Below, piece after piece: positions 15,891-23,217 of a stretch of 26,002 nt of DNA. Made by a program: the position numbers and the translations under genes. The stretch spans positions 1 through 26,002 of the forward strand of contig JAAYLO010000256.1 in assembly GCA_012521855.1 (NCBI GenBank). The letters run 5' to 3'. The notes beneath the pieces are model-generated. The model did no database searches and was not told the origin of the DNA. It worked only from the letters and a program-made list of their open reading frames with translations. Positions within the stretch are counted from its first letter, which is position 1. Every line of letters starts with the position of its first letter. The DNA is from Halanaerobiaceae bacterium. GTDB taxonomy: Bacteria; Bacillota; Halanaerobiia; Halanaerobiales; DTU029.

Positions 15891-17570
15891 GTGGCAATAA
15901 ATTTTAATGAAGAATTGATCAGGGTTGAATATGTAATCGGGGAAGAAGTAGTAACTGAGTCAATTACGGGTACTATAACTATACCTGATGAAAAACCGCC
16001 TGCAGAGAGAATAATTGATGTCAGGGATTTTGGTATTAATAATCTGCAGACCACCATAGAAGAAGGTGGTGTTGAAATAACAGGGAATATTGAAATAGGT
16101 GTAACTTACGTGGGTATAGTGCCTGAAACAGAACCTCAGCAGCCTGTCCATTTTGTAGAGGGAATTCTCCCCTTAAGAAATTTCGTAGATATACCTGAAG
16201 CAGAACCAGGGATGAATGTTTTTGTTGATATTAATATAAGAAGGCTTTCCTTTGATCAGATTGATATTCCGCCACTGGAAGAGGGGGAAGTCTTTCCAGG
16301 GGAAAGGACTATTGAGGTCACAGTTGTTGTACAGAAATTTGTAAAGGTGACTGAATACCGGCAAATAACTGTTATTACTGATGTAACCGGTATACCTGAA
16401 GAGAATATTTCTCAGGAACTCTTGAGGATAGAAGATGTCATCGGTGAAAATGTGCGGACCGTAGTAGTGAGCGGAGAATTGACACCACCCACAGAACTGG
16501 GGAAACCGCCGATAGAGAGAGTCCTGAGCGCCACTGCAGAGATAGAAGGAGACATTTCTACAGAAATTACAGAAGATGGAGTAATTGTGGAAGGCAGTAT
16601 CCTGGGCGGAGTGATGTATGTCGGTATAGTAGAGGAGGGTGCTCCTCAGCAGCCTGTGCATTTTCTGGAAGCAGCTTTTAATTTCAGTGAAGCAGTAGAT
16701 GTACCCGGGGCAGAAGAGGGTATGAATGTCCATACAAATATAACAATTCAAAAGGTATCTTATAATATTGTTTACGGGCCAAACGGCCAGATAGAGACAG
16801 TAGAGCTTGATGTTTTACTTAGAATATTTGTTAAAGTTACTGAGCCCAAACAGGTCAATGTTGTAACTGATATTATCAGCGACCTGGTTGAAGTAGAAAG
16901 AGAGCTCTTGAGAGTTGAAGATGTAATTGGTGAAGATACTGTCCATGAAACAGTTACCAGAAGGCTGAGAATTCCAGAGGCTGACCCGGTTAAACCGCCT
17001 GCAGAGCGTATAATTGAATCAATGGCCAGAATAGTCGACCGGGATGTTACTGTTGAACCTGGCGGTGTACTCATTGAAATGGACATAGAAGGAAGTATAG
17101 TTTACGTAGGCGTTGTAGATGAGCCTCCCTTCCAGCCTGTTCATTTTTATGAAGAAATCTTCTCTGTTGACAACTTTATAGATATACCTGGAGCAGAACC
17201 TGGCATGAATACACATGTTGAGGTTGAAGTTACCAGGAGCTCTGCAGAATTGGTAAATGTCAACCGTCAGTGTAATACGAGACAGGTTGATATTACTGTT
17301 GTAATCAGGAAATTTGCCAAAGTAACAGAATTCAGGCAAATGGAAATAGTAACAGATCTGATCGTTGTTTCACCCGTGACCGAAGATGAATGTCCTCCAT
17401 CATATGTTGTTTATGTAGTTCAGGCCGGAGATACTTTATATAAAATTTCCCGCAGATACAGAACTACTGTAGATGAGCTGATCCGGGCTAATCCGGGTAT
17501 TGATCCGAATAATCTGCAGATCGGGCAAAAAATTTGTGTACCCAGTGGAATTATTAGTCCGAGAGGTTAA
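15891..17570 (+). CDS. SPOCS x3 plus LysM spore envelope protein (SipL/SpoVID-like)
   Basis: A 559-residue protein with three SPOCS repeats opening at VIGEE/VIGEN/VIGED (residues 15, 183 and 345). Each holds YVGIV or YVGVV, QPVHF, a DIPEAEPGM-type turn and FVKVTE or FAKVTE. The C-terminus is a LysM domain at about 505-551 (VVQAGDTLYKISRRY, NLQIGQKICVP). SPOCS followed by LysM is the architecture of SipL in Clostridioides difficile, which links the spore-coat ATPase SpoIVA to the forespore surface. LysM may bind cortex peptidoglycan. It starts at GTG 15891, six bases after AAAGGAGGA. There is no signal peptide, as expected for a mother-cell protein. It is monocistronic, with a sporulation-type promoter and a strong terminator. 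It could be the true SipL or one of two paralogues. Confidence 0.85.
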   Translation: MAINFNEELIRVEYVIGEEVVTESITGTITIPDEKPPAERIIDVRDFGINNLQTTIEEGGVEITGNIEIGVTYVGIVPETEPQQPVHFVEGILPLRNFVDIPEAEPGMNVFVDINIRRLSFDQIDIPPLEEGEVFPGERTIEVTVVVQKFVKVTEYRQITVITDVTGIPEENISQELLRIEDVIGENVRTVVVSGELTPPTELGKPPIERVLSATAEIEGDISTEITEDGVIVEGSILGGVMYVGIVEEGAPQQPVHFLEAAFNFSEAVDVPGAEEGMNVHTNITIQKVSYNIVYGPNGQIETVELDVLLRIFVKVTEPKQVNVVTDIISDLVEVERELLRVEDVIGEDTVHETVTRRLRIPEADPVKPPAERIIESMARIVDRDVTVEPGGVLIEMDIEGSIVYVGVVDEPPFQPVHFYEEIFSVDNFIDIPGAEPGMNTHVEVEVTRSSAELVNVNRQCNTRQVDITVVIRKFAKVTEFRQMEIVTDLIVVSPVTEDECPPSYVVYVVQAGDTLYKISRRYRTTVDELIRANPGIDPNNLQIGQKICVPSGIISPRG

Positions 17571-17576
17571 TAAATA

Positions 17577-17620
17577 AAGGACTGTAGGGTTTCAGCTAAA
17601 CTCCTACAGTCCTTTTTTTT
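17577..17620 (+). terminator. strong intrinsic terminator after SPOCS-LysM gene
   Basis: AAGGACTGTAGG (17577-17588) pairs with CCTACAGTCCTT (17603-17614) and runs into eight T residues. Confidence 0.9.
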
Positions 17621-17621
17621 A

Positions 17622-17649
17622 AGAAAAGGCTGTCCAGATCAGACAGCCT
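17622..17649 (-). terminator. intrinsic terminator of the tRNA-Gly gene
   Basis: On the minus strand, eight pairs AGGCTGTC/GACAGCCT with a seven-base loop are followed by TTTTCTT. It lies 12 bases after the tRNA 3' end and back to back with the plus-strand terminator. Confidence 0.75.
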
Positions 17650-17660
17650 CTATATAATAA

Positions 17661-17736
<76 letters not shown>

Positions 17737-17756
17737 AGAGTAAATTTTGTATTCTT

Positions 17757-17785
17757 ATTATACCATTATAATTAAAAACTGACAA
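17757..17785 (-). promoter_or_regulatory. near-consensus promoter of tRNA-Gly
   Basis: On the minus strand TTGTCA (17785-17780), a 17-base spacer, then TATAAT (17762-17757) preceded by TGG, so it also forms an extended -10. It is one mismatch from full sigma-A consensus. Confidence 0.85.
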
Positions 17786-17816
17786 GAGGGAAAATCAAAT
17801 TGAACAACAAAATCTC

Positions 17817-17844
17817 ACAAATCAACTGCTGACAGCATATATAT
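17817..17844 (+). promoter_or_regulatory. sporulation-type promoter P5 (imperfect), peptide and SPOCS-LysM operon
   Basis: AC within TCACAA (17817-17818), 17 bases, then CATATATAT (17836-17844). This agrees with the other four except that the -10 ends AT instead of TA. It lies about 30 bases before the lysine-rich peptide's ribosome site. Confidence 0.4.
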
Positions 17845-17879
17845 TATTAGCAGCATTTTAATTGCAAAGGAGGGGTATG

Positions 17880-17972
17880 ATGGCTGAAAATAAAAAAAAA
17901 GAATCGAAAAAGAGGAAAGTGAATCTTAAACCGCACAAAGTAAAAAAAGCAATTAAAATAAAAAAGGTTTAG
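17880..17972 (+). CDS. 30-residue lysine-rich peptide ahead of SPOCS-LysM gene
   Basis: A short frame with a strong ribosome site: AAAGGAGGGG lies ahead of the ATG at 17880 (GGAGG with a six-base gap). An overlapping ATG at 17877 is too close to it. The product starts MAENKKKESKKRKVN and ends KKAIKIKKV. Of 30 residues, 13 are Lys, one Arg and one His, against two Glu, so the net charge is about +12. There is no hydrophobic segment and no recognised family. The stop is followed directly by the ribosome site of the SPOCS-LysM gene, so the two are co-transcribed. Possible roles are binding spore DNA, RNA or an acidic coat protein. Its reality rests on the ribosome site, composition and operon position. 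Confidence 0.6.
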   Translation: MAENKKKESKKRKVNLKPHKVKKAIKIKKV

Positions 17973-17986
17973 AAAGGAGGGTTTTT

Positions 17987-19513
17987 ATGCCTGATGGTTT
18001 ACGGATAGATGAAATTATAGCTGAAAGAACCCTGGAAGCAGAGATAAATAGAAGAGTCAGTATACCCTCAGAGCTGCCTCCGGCAGTAAGGGTGGTAAGT
18101 GTCAATGCCAGTGTTGATATTACTGATGTTGAGCTGGGAACCGGCTTTGTTGTAATAAATGGTATCATCCGGGCCACAATATATTATTCTCCGGAAGATG
18201 CCCCTTCCAATATACAGAGCCTTAGGCGGAACTTTTCTTTTTCTGAAAGAATCGCGGTCAGCGGTGCCAGGAGAGGCCTGGATGCTGATGCCGAAGCACT
18301 GATAACCGATATTGATTTCAGTCTGATCAGTCCCAGAAATATCAATCTCGATTTTACAATTATCATAGATCTGGATATAAGTGCAGCAGACAGGATACCT
18401 ATAATTCCTGACAGGGACGGTATGGATTTTCGAAGGGAGCGTTTCCGTGTACAGCGTAGTGTCCGGGAACGAAATTATACCAGGACTATTACAGAAACAG
18501 TGAGAATCCCTGCAGATGCAGAGACTATCAGAAGGGTTGTTGATGTAGATAATAGTATTCAGATATCAGAAATTACTACTGATTATGACCGGGTAAGGGT
18601 CAGGGGATTAATCAGGAGCAATCTTCTTTACGTAGATGAAGAGGGGCAGGTAGAGTATGTTAACTTGACCCATGGATTTAATGAGTTATTTCCATTCAGC
18701 GGAGTTACCCCGGATATGAATGCTTATGTAAATACAAGGATTATAGATGACAGGGTTGAAATGGTAGATAACCGAAGGGTCAGAATCAGTACTGAGCTTG
18801 TCTTTACCATTCTTGTTATCGCTGAAGAAATAGTGGAAATACCTACTGATATCATCAGGCCTGTAGACGGCCTTTTCCCGGAAAGAAGAACAGTTATCGT
18901 AGAGAGATTAGTAGTGGAAGAGCGTACCAGGGTATCAGTCCGGGAGAGAGTAACAATACCTGAAGGAAATCCGGATATCGCACGGATTGTCAGTGCCAGC
19001 GGGAATATACGCGGCGGGACAATTGATGTAGAGGCAGAAAGCGGAGGTGTTTTAATCAGTGGAGAGATAGATGTAAATATAATCTATGTTGCTGCTTTGC
19101 CTCAGCAGCCTGTGTATTTTGCACCGGCCAGGATAAGTTTCAGCACATTTTTGACCATCCCCCAGGTCCGTTCAAACATGCAGGTTTATGCAGATATTGA
19201 TTTAAATAGTGTTACAGCCAGCCGGGTTTCTGAACGGGAAATAAGTGTAAGGGCAGTACTGGATGTTAATATTCTGGTTACTGAGAGGGTGCGGGTTCCC
19301 ATCATAACCGGGATTACTGACCGGCCTGTGCCGTCTGCACCAATCCCGGCAAGACCCGGAGAGACTTTTGTTTATATTGTTAAATCAGGTGATACTATTT
19401 ATGGGATATCACAGAGATTCGGGATATCCATGGATAGAATAATTGCCCTGAACAATATATCCGATCCTGAGAATTTACAAATCGGCCAGAGTCTATTGAT
19501 ACCGCGGAGCTAG
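17987..19513 (+). CDS. second SPOCS x3 plus LysM protein (SipL-like), arginine-rich
   Basis: A 508-residue protein with three divergent SPOCS repeats starting near residues 7, 150 and 304 (each with an arginine-rich opening such as VRERNYTRTITETVRIP) and a C-terminal LysM at about 462-506 (VYIVKSGDTIYGISQRF, NLQIGQSLLIP). QQPVYFAP in repeat three matches QPVHF of the sister protein. It shares the SipL layout with the gene at 15891 but is much richer in Arg and lacks the VIGEN repeat opening, so the two may bind different partners. It starts at ATG 17987, six bases after AAAGGAGG, and is co-transcribed with the lysine-rich peptide. It has no signal peptide. A role in spore coat assembly is inferred from the family. 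Confidence 0.83.
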   Translation: MPDGLRIDEIIAERTLEAEINRRVSIPSELPPAVRVVSVNASVDITDVELGTGFVVINGIIRATIYYSPEDAPSNIQSLRRNFSFSERIAVSGARRGLDADAEALITDIDFSLISPRNINLDFTIIIDLDISAADRIPIIPDRDGMDFRRERFRVQRSVRERNYTRTITETVRIPADAETIRRVVDVDNSIQISEITTDYDRVRVRGLIRSNLLYVDEEGQVEYVNLTHGFNELFPFSGVTPDMNAYVNTRIIDDRVEMVDNRRVRISTELVFTILVIAEEIVEIPTDIIRPVDGLFPERRTVIVERLVVEERTRVSVRERVTIPEGNPDIARIVSASGNIRGGTIDVEAESGGVLISGEIDVNIIYVAALPQQPVYFAPARISFSTFLTIPQVRSNMQVYADIDLNSVTASRVSEREISVRAVLDVNILVTERVRVPIITGITDRPVPSAPIPARPGETFVYIVKSGDTIYGISQRFGISMDRIIALNNISDPENLQIGQSLLIPRS

Positions 19514-19530
19514 TATAAGGAAAATAAAGC

Positions 19531-19566
19531 AGATTATTATTATAACGAATGGTTATAATATAATCT
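19531..19566. repeat. AT-rich inverted repeat before the Ca2+/H+ antiporter gene
   Basis: AGATTATTATTATAAC (19531-19546) pairs with GTTATAATATAATCT (19552-19566) around GAATG, with a single-base bulge. The right arm contains TATAAT and ends just before the antiporter's ribosome site. It could be an operator palindrome or an mRNA 3' hairpin of the SPOCS-LysM gene; there is no T-run for termination. Confidence 0.55.
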
Positions 19567-19583
19567 GAGGTGATATATATTTT

Positions 19584-20627
19584 ATGTTCCCGAAACTGAA
19601 GATACTACTTATTTTTGTTCCAATAAGCATTGCACTCTCCTTTTTTCTGGACGGCTCTCTATTATCATTCATAAGTTCAGCACTGGCGATTATACCTCTG
19701 GCTGCTTTGATGTCCAGCCTTACAGACCAGCTTCAGAAAGCCCTTGGCAGCAGTTGGGGCGGGCTGGTTAATGTCACATTTGGTAATGCCACAGAGCTGA
19801 TAATTTCTATTTTTGCCATTAATGATGGTTTACTGAATGTTGTAAAGGCAAATATTACAGGCTCAATTATAATGAATCTTCTTCTGGTATTGGGTCTGTC
19901 TTTTTTTTTAGGAGGCCTGAAATACCAGAGACAGGTATTTGATAAATTATTGGCCATTACAAATAGTGCCATGTTGATGCTGGCTGTTGCCGGTATGCTG
20001 ATTCCTGCAATTTTTTACTATGGTTCTCCGAATATCAAAACCCTTATCCTGGACCGCCTGAGTATTGGTGTCGGTATAGTTTTGTTTGCAACATATCTCA
20101 TCGGCCTTTATTTTACACTGGTATTTCATGAAAAGGAAAAAAAGCAGGAAAGAGAGGAGAAAACTGAGGACAGCAAATTATATAAAAAGATTATATATTT
20201 ATTGCTGACTACTTTGTTTATTGCAGTGGAAGCAAATATATTGGTAAGCTCAATTACAGTAATACAGGAAAAATTCAAAATATCACCGGTATTTATCGGG
20301 GTAATAATTCTACCCATTATTTCGAATGTAGCAGAAGCATTAACAGCTATAAAGATGGCCAGAGAAAATAAAATAGATCTGAGTATTACCATAGCTGTGG
20401 GCTCCAGTATACAGACTGCCCTTTTTCTGGTACCCCTTCTTATATTTTATAGTCACTTTACCCGGCATTCCATGAATATATTGTTCAATATTTTTGAAAT
20501 CAGCAGTATAGTACTATCAGTCCTGGCAATAAATATAGTGTACTTACAGGGAAAATCCAACTGGTTTGAAGGTATACAGCTTATTGCTGTATACCTTATT
20601 ATAGCTATAGCTTTTTACTTTGCCTGA
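19584..20627 (+). CDS. Ca2+/H+ antiporter (CaCA/CAX family)
   Basis: A 347-residue membrane protein with about eleven hydrophobic segments. It has the two inverted alpha-repeats of cation/proton exchangers: GNATELIISIFAI at 67-79 with NITGSIIMNLLLVLG after it, and SNVAEALTAIKMA near 245-258 with AVGSSIQTALF after it. The acidic residues in NATE and NVAE are the expected ion-binding positions. Length matches bacterial ChaA/CAX proteins. It probably expels Ca2+ (or another divalent cation) using the proton gradient. The ATG at 19584 has GAGGTG about ten bases upstream. It follows a large inverted repeat and overlaps the convergent transpeptidase gene by 13 bases. Calcium handling would suit a sporeformer, but nothing ties it to sporulation here. 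Confidence 0.88.
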   Translation: MFPKLKILLIFVPISIALSFFLDGSLLSFISSALAIIPLAALMSSLTDQLQKALGSSWGGLVNVTFGNATELIISIFAINDGLLNVVKANITGSIIMNLLLVLGLSFFLGGLKYQRQVFDKLLAITNSAMLMLAVAGMLIPAIFYYGSPNIKTLILDRLSIGVGIVLFATYLIGLYFTLVFHEKEKKQEREEKTEDSKLYKKIIYLLLTTLFIAVEANILVSSITVIQEKFKISPVFIGVIILPIISNVAEALTAIKMARENKIDLSITIAVGSSIQTALFLVPLLIFYSHFTRHSMNILFNIFEISSIVLSVLAINIVYLQGKSNWFEGIQLIAVYLIIAIAFYFA

Positions 20628-21289
20628 AAATGTACCCTTTCGTACAGAGGTATTCTCTTTTTGTATATATTTCTGATTTCCCCAATATGCCATAATGGCC
20701 TCTGTTTATATAATAATTTGTGTTGGTAAGCAGAATATATTGTTAAGAGGTTTTTGGTAGGTATCTTCAGTTTTTGCCCTGGATAAATAATGTCACTACT
20801 CAACTGGTTTAGTTCTTTAATGAGGGGAACAGGAACATTATATCTTTGACTGATTTTCCAGAGTGAATCTCCAGTACGTACAGTATAGATAAAATATGAT
20901 TCTGAAACCGGGTCAGAGGGGTTATCTTTCGGGTATTCGATATTTCCGGTAAGGGATTCCCTTATGATGACCGGAGTCCCAATGGATACTTTGCTGTAAA
21001 CTACTTCAACATCATGATTATACATTCTTACACAGCCAAGAGAGACGGCCTGCCCGATTAGATGGGGTTGATTTGTACCGTGAATACCATGCTCTCTCCA
21101 GGTAAACTGTATCCATCTGGTACCCAGTACTCCCCCGGGATTAAGGATTTTGTTCAGTATAGTAAAATCCCCGGTCGGAGTCGGTGTAGAGGGTTTACCA
21201 ATAGCTACAGGGAAAATGTGCTCAATCTGTTCATTGTTTTTCAGTATTAAACGCCTGGTATTCAATTCCAGGTATATTTTATATGCCAT
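20615..21289 (-). CDS. L,D-transpeptidase (YkuD) with C-terminal LysM
   Basis: A 224-residue enzyme predicted to make 3-3 crosslinks in peptidoglycan or attach proteins to it. The YkuD domain at about 2-112 has GKPSTPTPTGDF (31-42), HGTN with His70, and S83-LGC86-VR88 holding the catalytic cysteine. The LysM domain is at about 134-177 (YTVRTGDSLWKISQRY, IIYPGQKLKIP). A basic tail of about 45 residues follows. There is no signal peptide, unlike most secreted L,D-transpeptidases, but like spore-associated YkuD of Bacillus subtilis, where LysM sits at the other end. The ATG at 21289 is preceded by AGGAGAG. It converges on the antiporter gene, and the last 13 bases of each coding region overlap. 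Confidence 0.88.
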   Translation of the reverse strand: MAYKIYLELNTRRLILKNNEQIEHIFPVAIGKPSTPTPTGDFTILNKILNPGGVLGTRWIQFTWREHGIHGTNQPHLIGQAVSLGCVRMYNHDVEVVYSKVSIGTPVIIRESLTGNIEYPKDNPSDPVSESYFIYTVRTGDSLWKISQRYNVPVPLIKELNQLSSDIIYPGQKLKIPTKNLLTIYSAYQHKLLYKQRPLWHIGEIRNIYKKRIPLYERVHFQAK

Positions 21290-21465
21290 ATTAATCTCTC
21301 CTGTATTGATAATGACTATATATAGTATATTCAGGAAAGAGGAATTTGTTAATACTCCCTGCTGGAAGAACTTGACACAAGTAACTTATGGCACCTCAGC
21401 ACTGACAGATGTTATAATAGGTTAGGCTGTTAAAACAGGAGTTAATAAGAGCTGGAGGTGAGCTG

Positions 21466-22293
21466 GTGAAAAGGGCATTTTTTATTGTAATTATAATGAT
21501 TTTCCCGGTTTTTTATATTTCAGTTTATAGTAACAGGGTTATTGTAGTGTCCTATATTGATATTGAAGAGCCTGCATATACTGGTGAAACTGCCAGCCTG
21601 GAGCTTTTGACATATAATATTCATCACGGTGTCGGCTTAGACGGCAGATTGAATCTGGACAGGATTGCCAGGGTAATTGATAAATCCGGGGCTGATATTA
21701 TAGGCCTAAATGAGGTAGATATGAGAAGAAGGAGGAGCGGTTTCAAAAATCAGACTGCTTATTTAGCAAAAAAACTTAATATGAATTATGCATACGGCCC
21801 CGGCAAAAATGGCTTTCCAGGAAGCTATGGCAATGCTATATTGACCAGATATCCCATAATAAGCACTGAGAATATTGCTCTTCCTCAGAGCAATAGAGAT
21901 ACAAAAGAGTCCCGTTCTTTGCTGAAGGTAGAAATAGAAATAAGAGATAAAAGGTCTATATACATTCTTCTCACTCATTTATCCCTTGACAGAATTGAGC
22001 GGGAAGAACAGTTCAGCTGGATCAATAATTATATAAAAAACTTAAATAAACCCTGTATTCTAATGGGGGACTTTAATGCGGGAATATATGAACTCCAGAC
22101 TTATCTTGGAAATGATGAGAAAGGTTTAAGACCGCTTCTAAGCGGAGTGAAGACCTATCCGGCATCAAATCCAGTCAGCGGGATAGATCTTTTTTTCTCA
22201 AATTATCAAATGGAGGTTCTTGATGGATATGCCATCAGGACCAATGCCTCTGACCACCTCCCCCTTTATCTGAAACTTCGTATTTTTACCTGA
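21466..22293 (+). CDS. membrane-anchored endonuclease/exonuclease/phosphatase (EEP) family protein
   Basis: A 275-residue protein with an N-terminal hydrophobic anchor or signal at about 4-28. An EEP (DNase I-like) fold follows with its metal and catalytic set intact: TYNIHHG at 49-55, LNEVD at 81-85, THLS with His171, GDFNAG at 201-206, GIDLFFS with Asp241, and SDH with Asp263-His264. Such secreted enzymes cleave phosphodiesters in DNA, lipids or sugar phosphates; this sequence does not decide which. It starts at GTG 21466, five bases after GGAGGTG. An extended -10 (TGTTATAAT, near 21413-21419) lies upstream with no good -35. It sits 60 bases ahead of cphB in the same direction and could read through into it, but cphB has its own promoter. 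Confidence 0.85.
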   Translation: MKRAFFIVIIMIFPVFYISVYSNRVIVVSYIDIEEPAYTGETASLELLTYNIHHGVGLDGRLNLDRIARVIDKSGADIIGLNEVDMRRRRSGFKNQTAYLAKKLNMNYAYGPGKNGFPGSYGNAILTRYPIISTENIALPQSNRDTKESRSLLKVEIEIRDKRSIYILLTHLSLDRIEREEQFSWINNYIKNLNKPCILMGDFNAGIYELQTYLGNDEKGLRPLLSGVKTYPASNPVSGIDLFFSNYQMEVLDGYAIRTNASDHLPLYLKLRIFT

Positions 22294-22297
22294 ATGT

Positions 22298-22372
22298 GAA
22301 CAATGATTTTAAACACATGAATAAAAAAAATATAACTGGTAATACTATAGTAGGTGTTTTCTATCATTGTTC
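22298..22372. repeat. perfect 10-bp inverted repeat flanking the cphB promoter
   Basis: GAACAATGAT (22298-22307) and ATCATTGTTC (22363-22372) are exact complements separated by 55 bases that hold the -35, the ArgR-like box and the -10. They could be paired operator half-sites or the base of a long RNA stem in read-through transcripts. The right arm overlaps the first codons if cphB starts at 22354. Confidence 0.5.
22308..22336 (+). promoter_or_regulatory. candidate promoter of the cyanophycin operon with ArgR-like box in its spacer
   Basis: TTTAAA (22308-22313), a 17-base spacer, then TATAAC (22331-22336). The spacer contains CATGAATAAAAA (22316-22327), equal to the first 12 positions of the Bacillus ARG-box consensus as remembered (CATGAATAAAAATKCAAK); the remaining six positions match poorly. 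Binding there would block RNA polymerase, so arginine-dependent control is plausible. Only one box is visible. Confidence 0.45.
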
Positions 22373-23202
22373 TTTTCGGGGTGGTGAATAAACTGGGAGA
22401 AAAGGTCAGGGGCTCTTTATTATTAATCGGCGGCGCTGAAGATAAGTCCGGAGATAAGGAAATACTCAGGAGCTTTTGCAGGATGGTACAGGAAAGGGGT
22501 TCTTCTCTTGTAATCCTTACTTCTGCTGCAGAAGAGGGAGCCAGTGCAGGCCTTGAATACCAGAGAATATTTGAAGAACTCGGTATTGGTAAAGGCAGGA
22601 TACTTGATATAGATAGCAGAAAAAAGGCTGAATCAGTAGAGAATGCCCGGCTGTTGGAGGAAGCTGACGGTATTTTTTTTACCGGCGGTGACCAGTTGAG
22701 GATTACCAGTATCTTTGGGGCTACCAGAGTAAATGCTGCTTTGAAAAAAGCATATGAGAATGGTGCAGTAATTGCCGGGACCAGTGCAGGTGCATCAGTG
22801 GTAAGTTATATTATGATTGTGGGGGGAAAAGGTGAGGAAAGTCCCCGGATGGATAGTGTACGGTTAGCTGCAGGACTCGGCCTTGTCGAAGAACTTGTCA
22901 TAGACCAGCATTTTGCACAAAGGGGGAGGATGAACAGGCTCCTTTTCGCAGTGGCATATAATCCCCATATACTTGGTATAGGAATAGATGAAGATACAGC
23001 AATTGAACTTGGGCCGGAGGCCGTTTTCACTGTCCGGGGCAGCCATACTGTTACAGTGATAGACGGGAAAGGAATAACTCACAGTAATATTTCAGAACTG
23101 AAAGGAAATCAGTCCCTTGCTTTACTGGATGTGAAAATCCATGTTTTACCTGCTATGTATTCATATAATCTGCAGGAGAGGAAAGTAATAATTCCTGGCT
23201 AA
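22354..23202 (+). CDS. cphB: cyanophycinase
   Basis: Serine peptidase of family S51 that cuts cyanophycin into beta-Asp-Arg dipeptides in the cytoplasm. Numbered from 22354, the 282-residue frame shows LLLIGGAEDKSGD (22-34), FFTGGDQ (108-114), the nucleophile elbow AGTSAGA (141-147, Ser144) and DQHFAQRGR (184-192), all typical of CphB. The start is uncertain: GTG 22354 lacks a ribosome site and would add a hydrophobic N-terminus, while GTG 22381 or 22384 gives a start closer to known CphB proteins but also has weak spacing. The gene lies 15 bases before cphA, so synthesis and breakdown enzymes share a transcript. A candidate promoter with an ArgR-like box precedes it. Confidence 0.9.
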   Translation: MFSIIVLFGVVNKLGEKVRGSLLLIGGAEDKSGDKEILRSFCRMVQERGSSLVILTSAAEEGASAGLEYQRIFEELGIGKGRILDIDSRKKAESVENARLLEEADGIFFTGGDQLRITSIFGATRVNAALKKAYENGAVIAGTSAGASVVSYIMIVGGKGEESPRMDSVRLAAGLGLVEELVIDQHFAQRGRMNRLLFAVAYNPHILGIGIDEDTAIELGPEAVFTVRGSHTVTVIDGKGITHSNISELKGNQSLALLDVKIHVLPAMYSYNLQERKVIIPG

Positions 23203-23217
23203 AAGGGAGGCATATCA

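Noticed and set aside
16173..16751. Minus-strand 192-codon frame inside the SPOCS-LysM gene
   Set aside because: It mirrors the repeated SPOCS codons; similar shadows appear opposite the other repeats, rich in Tyr, Cys and His as expected from antisense of the conserved blocks.
21384..21400. Minus-strand CATAAGTTA upstream of the L,D-transpeptidase as a sporulation promoter
   Set aside because: The nearest AC on that strand is 20 bases from the -10, outside the 16-17 range, and the start codon is about 100 bases away.
21371..21419. TTGACA near 21371 paired with TATAAT near 21414 as the EEP gene promoter
   Set aside because: The hexamers are more than 30 bases apart, far from the 16-18 needed; only the extended -10 remains plausible.
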